64,000 nt of DNA from Micropterix aruncella (Eukaryota > Arthropoda > Insecta > Lepidoptera > Micropterigidae). Location: positions 41,273,964-41,337,963 of the forward strand of contig OX155951.1 of NCBI GenBank assembly GCA_944548615.1. Direction: 5' to 3'. The translations under genes and the position numbers were made by a program. The notes under the pieces are model-generated. The model did no database searches. It was given only the letters and a program-made list of their open reading frames with translations, and was not told the DNA's origin. Positions 58,924-64,000 of this stretch are shown here, piece after piece; position 1 is the first letter of the stretch; every line of letters begins with the position of its first letter.

Positions 58924-61815
58924 CACAAAGGGGCAAAACCCCTGAATCGCTGGCAAAAAGTCCCACTTGCAAAGTGTTATCTGATGTTCTGGTTTATAAC
59001 TCATAAAGAGCATGTATAACTAGCCGTTCGATAACCGGTTTTCTTTCCGCGATTCAACACTAATACGATCGAGAAACATCAGTCGAAACTTACCCTTCTC
59101 GCAGGCCGTACGAATTTGTCAAATTTTCAAGTATTTCAACGTCAGGTTTAAGTGATTATTTATTAAAAAAATATTATGGAAGCCTCGGAAATGGGTAAGT
59201 AATATAGTTACGCCTTTAAAAAATGTGTTTTAGACATATTTCTTAGTTAGGTAATAGTTTTAACTTTGAATTAATAAAATGTTTGAGTATTTGTTACTTT
59301 TTGAGTTAACATAAGGTTTTTAGTCCCACTAGTTGTCACTAGGTGCATTGATTTTGGTATATTATTATACCTTATACCATACTCTTTCAATTGATAATAA
59401 ACATGTTTGCCCGTATTTGCCCCAATTTAAGTAAATTACTGATTTACTAGTAATATAACATAGTAAATATAATTAATATTTTTAAAAAGCTAAGTTTTTG
59501 TTTTTTTTGTTTTAGGATCTGGATGTACTAATATTTTTATATCACGTATGGACTTATATAACAAAATGATCTAGTCTGGCCATGAGAAACTCAACGACCA
59601 AGTACCATTTTTGAAGGAATACCTAATCGAGCGTACTAGATGCCCGGAATGGAATTATTCAGAGCTGAATACAAAAATAACTTATTTTATTGCCGATTTC
59701 AAGAAAAAAAGGTGTTATTCCAACCAAACAAGGCAAAGGTTTCTCACAAAAAATGATAGTTGGCCTAAATCTTCGATAAGTTTTCCGAACTTTGTAGGCC
59801 GAAACTTAACATCGGGAAGACCAAAATTGAATTTTAAAGAAGCTTCGGATAGGACAAAGCGTTTGAAAATACAGGAATTACGGTCGAGTCACAGTGCTGA
59901 GGAGATGTGTTACGTAGCACAAATGACCCAAGGATCTTCTGGAGCAATTGATGCTGCTGCATTGCTAAAAGAAGTTACTACTACTTCTCCGAGACGGGTC
60001 AAACACTACAAAGAAGCTTTGAAGAAAGAGAAAGCAAAAAAAAAACAGGGCTTCTTCCCGCGCATGAAGCTTTATCAATGTTTGTAGAAGCGCAACTTAT
60101 AAGAAGCCAATACGACGTAATAAGATCTAAAGCTGAAGATCGATTCCCTTTATACAAGAAAATACAAGAAGCCAAAAAGGAATGCTACCCTGATAAGAAG
60201 TATATTGAAGTGACTGAAACAGGGGCTGAGATTGAGCTACAAGGACTGCTCGACCATACTGTTACAAGTATCCTTCAGATTCAGAATAAAGTTTTGAAGA
60301 GCCAACAAAACTTAAACCAGTTAGTTTTAATATCAAAGTGGGGGTTTGACGGCTCATCAGGTCACTCAGAATCTGAACAAAAGTTTAAAAACGAGTCATA
60401 CAACGATGCAAGTATTTTCATGTCTTCATTAGTACCCTTGATGCTTATAGACGGAGATCCTGAAGGCCCAACTAAAGCACAAACGATACTATGGAGCAAT
60501 ACAAGGGCATCTTCAACAAGACTTTGCCATCCAATCAAGTTCCAGTTCGTTCACGAAACTTTTGAAGTTGCTAAAAAGGAAAATAACACAATCAATATAA
60601 AATAAACCTATTAGTCACAACCAAATATGCAAATGATGAAGATGCAGTGATAAACATTATCCATTAATTGCTTTTTACTATAGTTTACGGTAAAATTTTC
60701 AATTCTCTAACAGATAGTTACAAAGTCGACATTGCGATGTTTTTTATGTGGTTTAACGTCTAAAGACTTTAATAATATTAGTAAGTTAATTTAGATAATG
60801 CAGGATAATTTAGAATTTGGAATGTCCACTCTTCACGCTTGAATAAGATTCTTTGAGTGTTTACTCAATGTATCATACAAATTGCCATTACAGAAATGGC
60901 AAGCTCGAGGCGCAGAGAACAAAAAAATAATAGATAGAAGAAAACATGAAATCAGGGAAAATTTTAAATCAAAATTAAGTGTAATTATCGACAATCCTAA
61001 AACTGGATATGGCAGCAGTAACGATGGGAACACGGCTCGACGCTTTTTTTGAAATTGCAGAAGTATCATGCGATATAACAGGAGTCGATCTCAAAGTGAT
61101 AAAGCGATTTCGTACCATACTACGAGCAATGGCAAGTGTATACACCATTAATTTACAACGATTCCAATCTTATATATTAGAAAGTGCACGTTTATCCGTG
61201 GAAAAATATCGGTGGTACTGTATGCCCCCTACAATACATAAGGTTTTAATTCATGGGCCTATAATAATTGAAAAAACTTTATTGACTATATGGCAACCAA
61301 GCGAAGAAGCCCAGAAGGCAAATAACAAAATGTTTAAAAGGTACAGATGAAGGATATTCAAACTTTCAAGAGTAAGACCAACGAAGACATCATTAGCTTT
61401 TGATATCATCAGACCCACTCATCACCAATATGCAGAAGCCACAACAACATAAACATTCATTAGACGCAGATGTGATCCAACTTTTGCCAGCACCTGAATT
61501 AGATATTTCTAGCACATCAGAATTAGTTTCAGATGATTCGAATGATGATGATGAATGAAGGTTGTGCAATAAATGGTTACTATATTGCATTATTTTGTTT
61601 TCTTTTACTTATTATTTTTTTATCTATCACAAGTCATCGTTATACATTTTTAATTAATTTTTAGTTTTCAAATTAGGACTCTTTTGTGGAATTTTAAACA
61701 TAAATAACAGTTTTAAAGCAGAAAGATGCAGTGTTATGTTAACTGACACTAAAATATGTTAAACCAAAAGAAAAAATAATTTTTGCCAACTTTTCATGAC
61801 ATCTGCCCCACTGTG
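58924..61815 (+). mobile_element. Transib DNA transposon, complete ends, 2892 bp
   Basis: CGGCT at 58919-58923 and 61816-61820 is a perfect 5-bp GC-rich duplication, as expected of Transib. The left end begins CACAAAGGGGCAAAA. The right end, reverse-complemented, begins CACAGTGGGGCAGAT. Both share GGGGCA at positions 7-12 and GGCAAAAA at positions 29-36. The right heptamer CACAGTG is identical to the V(D)J recombination signal heptamer. Counting from the heptamer, the CAAAAA block sits where a nonamer would lie after a 22-base spacer at both ends. The element encloses one two-exon transposase gene. It probably inserted into a minus-strand LINE 3' UTR. Inactivated by coding changes, and the left heptamer is decayed. 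Confidence 0.82.
59176..61558 (+). pseudogene. Transib (RAG1-like) transposase, two exons, inactivated
   Basis: Exon 1 (59176-59194) encodes MEASEMG and ends at G|GTAAGT. Exon 2 opens after TTTTAG at 59515 in the right phase (SGCTNIFISRMDLYNKMI). A TAG at 59572 interrupts the frame. N-terminal part to 60050, then a one-base shift in an A-run, then HEALSMFVEAQLIRSQYDVI, LDHTV, and KWGFDGSSGHSESEQKF with the first catalytic Asp (60348-60350). C-x-P-(I/L)-x-F-x-x-E follows (CHPIKFQFVHET). Next come VYGKIFNSLT, where Tyr (60686-60688) stands at the expected second Asp, a half zinc motif CGLTSKDFNN (60747), STLHA, SSNDGNTARRFF, MPPTIHKVLIHG, and SEEAQKANNKMFKRYR, where Lys (61315-61317) stands at the expected catalytic Glu. 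The C-terminus (LITNMQKPQ to DSNDDDE) stops at 61558. The order parallels the RAG1 core. Further shifts lie near 60605, 60800 and 61350. Confidence 0.78.
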
Positions 61816-61860
61816 CGGCTGTCGTAGGTTTAGGACAGCTGTCTTGCCACATGTGAGCGT

Positions 61861-62682
61861 TCACCTTGCCACCCATTCACTCCCCTTTCGAAGCCATAGA
61901 ATTTGAGATGCGCAAATCGCAGTTTTAGATAATTTTTCTAAGAAAGAGTTGATTATTTTTCTGGAAAGGCCAAGATCTTTAAAGAGGTGAAATAGAGATT
62001 TAGCTGGCAGGCCACGAGCGCCAACTTCCACCGCGTGAAGGTGAACAGTGAAGCCGTTCCAGGTTACGGCATTTGCAAGATCATGGTATTTATTTAATTT
62101 GTACTCGTGGTCTTTTGGGATATTTGATTCCCATGGAACAGTTAATTCTACGATAAGAGCCACCTTCCGAGATAGAGAGTAAAGAGTTATATCTGGACGG
62201 AGGGCTGTGCATCCGAGACTTTCAGGGAATTTATACTGCTTAGAGACCGAATCAACCTCCAGAATCCAATCTGTAGCTTTCTCGATTATTGAGAAAGGTT
62301 TTGTAGTTAAATGTTTTTTGCCTTTAGAGCCATCCCGCACAAACTGTATTGGGGGTTTGGAGGATACTGTCAAACCCTTGTTGGCACGAGCCACTGAGAG
62401 ACTAATTACCTCGCGAATAACAGCGAGAACTTTGTCATGGCGGTAAGTGTACCGTCCTTGATCTAAGGCCACCTTGCAGCCAGCTAGAATGTGTCTAGCT
62501 GTGCAAGGGGTATTGCTACAGAGGGGACAAGAACTATCCTCGGCAAAGCTCCAACGAGCGAGGTTACTGGGGTCTGGAAGTGTATGCTGAAAGGCATTCA
62601 AATAAAATTTCAGCATCTCTGGCGTCCAGTCATAGAGCATTACCTTCCAGTGCATTGGAGGCGGAATGCACTGGAAGGTAAT
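61861..62682 (-). pseudogene. RLE-type non-LTR retrotransposon, C-terminal domain, 5'-truncated
   Basis: An open minus-strand frame of about 270 meaningful codons reads MHWKVMLYDWTPEMLKFYLN, then a zinc knuckle CPLCSNTPCTARHILAGC, RYTYRHDKVLAVIREVI, and a restriction-like endonuclease core with RPDITLY followed by VALIVELTVPWE. After that come HEYKLNKYHDL and VEVGARGLPAKSLFHLF. A zinc knuckle plus a PD...E-type nuclease after the reverse transcriptase is the R2/CRE-type arrangement, in which the nuclease nicks the target for priming. The RT itself is missing. No stop interrupts the remaining domain, which suggests a fairly young copy. At its upstream end an 18-bp inverted repeat marks the truncation. 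The stop lies 45 bp from the Transib right end, so the Transib likely landed in its 3' UTR. Confidence 0.72.
62639..62682. repeat. Perfect 18-bp hairpin at the LINE truncation point
   Basis: ATTACCTTCCAGTGCATT (62639-62656), an 8-base loop GGAGGCGG and AATGCACTGGAAGGTAAT (62665-62682) form a perfect inverted repeat. The left arm is part of the LINE coding sequence (MHWKVM on the minus strand), and the right arm is its inverted copy just beyond where homology ends. Confidence 0.9.
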
Positions 62683-62715
62683 AATATATCTATCTATCTG
62701 TAATTTACAATACAC

Positions 62716-63574
62716 TCTTTCGCCAGATCGAGCAGTAAAAACTAAAGCCTATATCATAAACCATTATTAAATATACAAACAGCAACACAACGGCATAATC
62801 AGCATGCAACAAATTTGTCCGCGGCTGAAAACCGTACGCGGCGTTCTTTTGAAAACCGCAATACTAATTTATGCACGCGCGCATTGCAATACGTTCGTTA
62901 GCGTAGCGTTATAAATAAAGGTAGGCTTTGCAGGGCACGGAAAAAAGCTACGACCGCACGCGCGGCAGTATAGAGAGAGAGAGAGGCGGAGAGGGGGAGA
63001 GCGAGGGAGAGGGGGTAGAAAGATCGCCGCAGCCCATTTAGATAGGATTAATAGCGTGCATTTGTTGCCCGCCGACCGATACCGCACCGCTGAAAAAAAA
63101 ACGTCGGCGGCGCGGCGTCACGCTTATTGCAGTTCAATCAGAGATTGATGACTTTAGAGTGGCGTTAGACTGACTAGGAATAGCGTCATGCTGCTATTCA
63201 TTCTGCTACGCTTTTATGTGCTCGGATATTTCACCTCTCTGGCACAAGGAGGTAAATAGTTCTCGATGTAATGTGTTTATTATTATTTTTTGGAGTTTTT
63301 TACTCCCTTCATTTACAGCCCCCAGTAGGACAATTTTATGGGTAGTAAAATCTAGCGTCAACAAAAAGCGTTACGTTTAATGTCAGTAAAGTTCGAAAAT
63401 TGAAAAGAGTGCAACAATACCCAACGGGAGACCATAACTTCGATGAAATGTTCCAGCATCCGAGCCAACCCTTACTGACCATACGTTTGTCGAATGATGA
63501 AAGATATATATAAAATCAGCAGATTGCAATCTGAGAGAATCACACTCCAGTCGCGCGTCGAAGCTGACATGCAC
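62716..63574. other. Gene-free DNA, GC-rich at 62810-63140
   Basis: A GA/AG-rich stretch (GAGAGAGAGAGGCGGAGAGG) lies at 62972-63020 inside a GC-rich island. No gene is recognised. Confidence 0.4.
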
Positions 63575-63725
63575 ATTTTTTATTTTATTAATATTCAGGA
63601 AACATACATCTGCTTCAATACATTAGATATAAAATTATTACATTACAAGTACCAAGCTAATTGCATGTTTCCACTTAAACATATATATTTTTTAAATAAC
63701 CACAATTAGAGAAGGTGGAAAGGGA
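63575..63725. repeat. Interspersed repeat, copy of the 50635 family
   Basis: CAGGAAACATACATCTGCTT then CAATACATTAGATATAAAAT, GCATGTTTCCACTTAAACAT and AGAGAAGGTGGAAAGGG match 50650-50760 with one extra block of about 20 bp. Confidence 0.55.
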
Positions 63726-64000
63726 TGAGTTATAATAGGTAAAAAAATTGCTTTTATTTTTATATGTTTACTCTTTGATTATTGTTATTTTTATTTTTTC
63801 TGCGATATTTGGTATTCAATTTATTTTTCTTTCCAATCCATACATTTTTTTTTGTTAACTTGCCGTGGATTTGGTATTTCTGCTTTAGATATTTCTTAAT
63901 TCTCATTTTAATTCTTGTTTTAATATTTATACAATGTAATTGAGTTAATTTTGTATAGTTCATTGGCATTCGGATTTTTAATGTGTCAATATCGCTGAAA

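Noticed and set aside
60833..61069. 78-codon minus-strand frame
   Set aside because: It is the antisense shadow of the Transib transposase, whose + strand reading matches family motifs.

Overview
The window looks like nuclear DNA of an insect, most probably a moth or butterfly. The background is AT-rich, the visible genes are eukaryotic transposon genes with spliceosomal introns, and the non-LTR retrotransposon tails (GAT-, ATT- and ATTTGA-type 3' ends, AATAAA signals) are of kinds common in Lepidoptera. The species assignment is inference. I see no intact host protein-coding gene in 64 kb. The only host-like protein sequence is a broken clip-domain serine protease fragment near 3.3-4.0 kb. 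Two polypyrimidine-CAG|GTAAGAATC sites (junctions after 9817 and 46261) look like recursive-splicing ratchet points on the + strand. With the absence of exons and the many GC-rich islands free of recognisable transposons, they suggest the window may lie inside one very long intron of a + strand gene.

Layout. 1-8 kb: a dead Mutator-like transposase with a YqaJ exonuclease domain, the protease pseudogene, and three LINE 3' ends. 8-21 kb: two small inverted-repeat elements, GC-rich islands, a LINE reverse-transcriptase scrap and the first copy of an unclassified GC-richer repeat family that recurs at 37.3, 46.7 and 55.3 kb. 21.5-28.0 kb: a PIF/Harbinger transposon present as two 5' halves joined tail to tail, giving a 6.5-kb palindrome with two outward 5' ends. 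Each half carries an antisense reading frame inside the transposase intron, and the left half is split by a 3.0-kb insertion flanked by GGAT. 28-55 kb: islands alternating with AT-rich sequence, inverted-repeat elements and LINE 3' fragments. 55-64 kb: a degenerate LINE, a piggyBac-like non-autonomous element swollen by a 279-bp TA tract, a complete but inactivated Transib transposon (58924-61815) with a 5-bp CGGCT target duplication, and a restriction-like-endonuclease LINE fragment.

The most informative object is the Transib element. Its two-exon transposase matches the core layout of the RAG1 recombinase as I remember it, and its right end begins CACAGTG, the canonical V(D)J recombination signal heptamer, with a CAAAAA block about 22 bp further in at both ends. 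It has one in-frame TAG, at least one frameshift, and apparent loss of two of the three catalytic acids.

None of the genes form a cooperating pathway. The window is a stratigraphy of insertions in gene-poor DNA. Calls were made by eye without alignment, so element boundaries are approximate except where a target duplication is stated.
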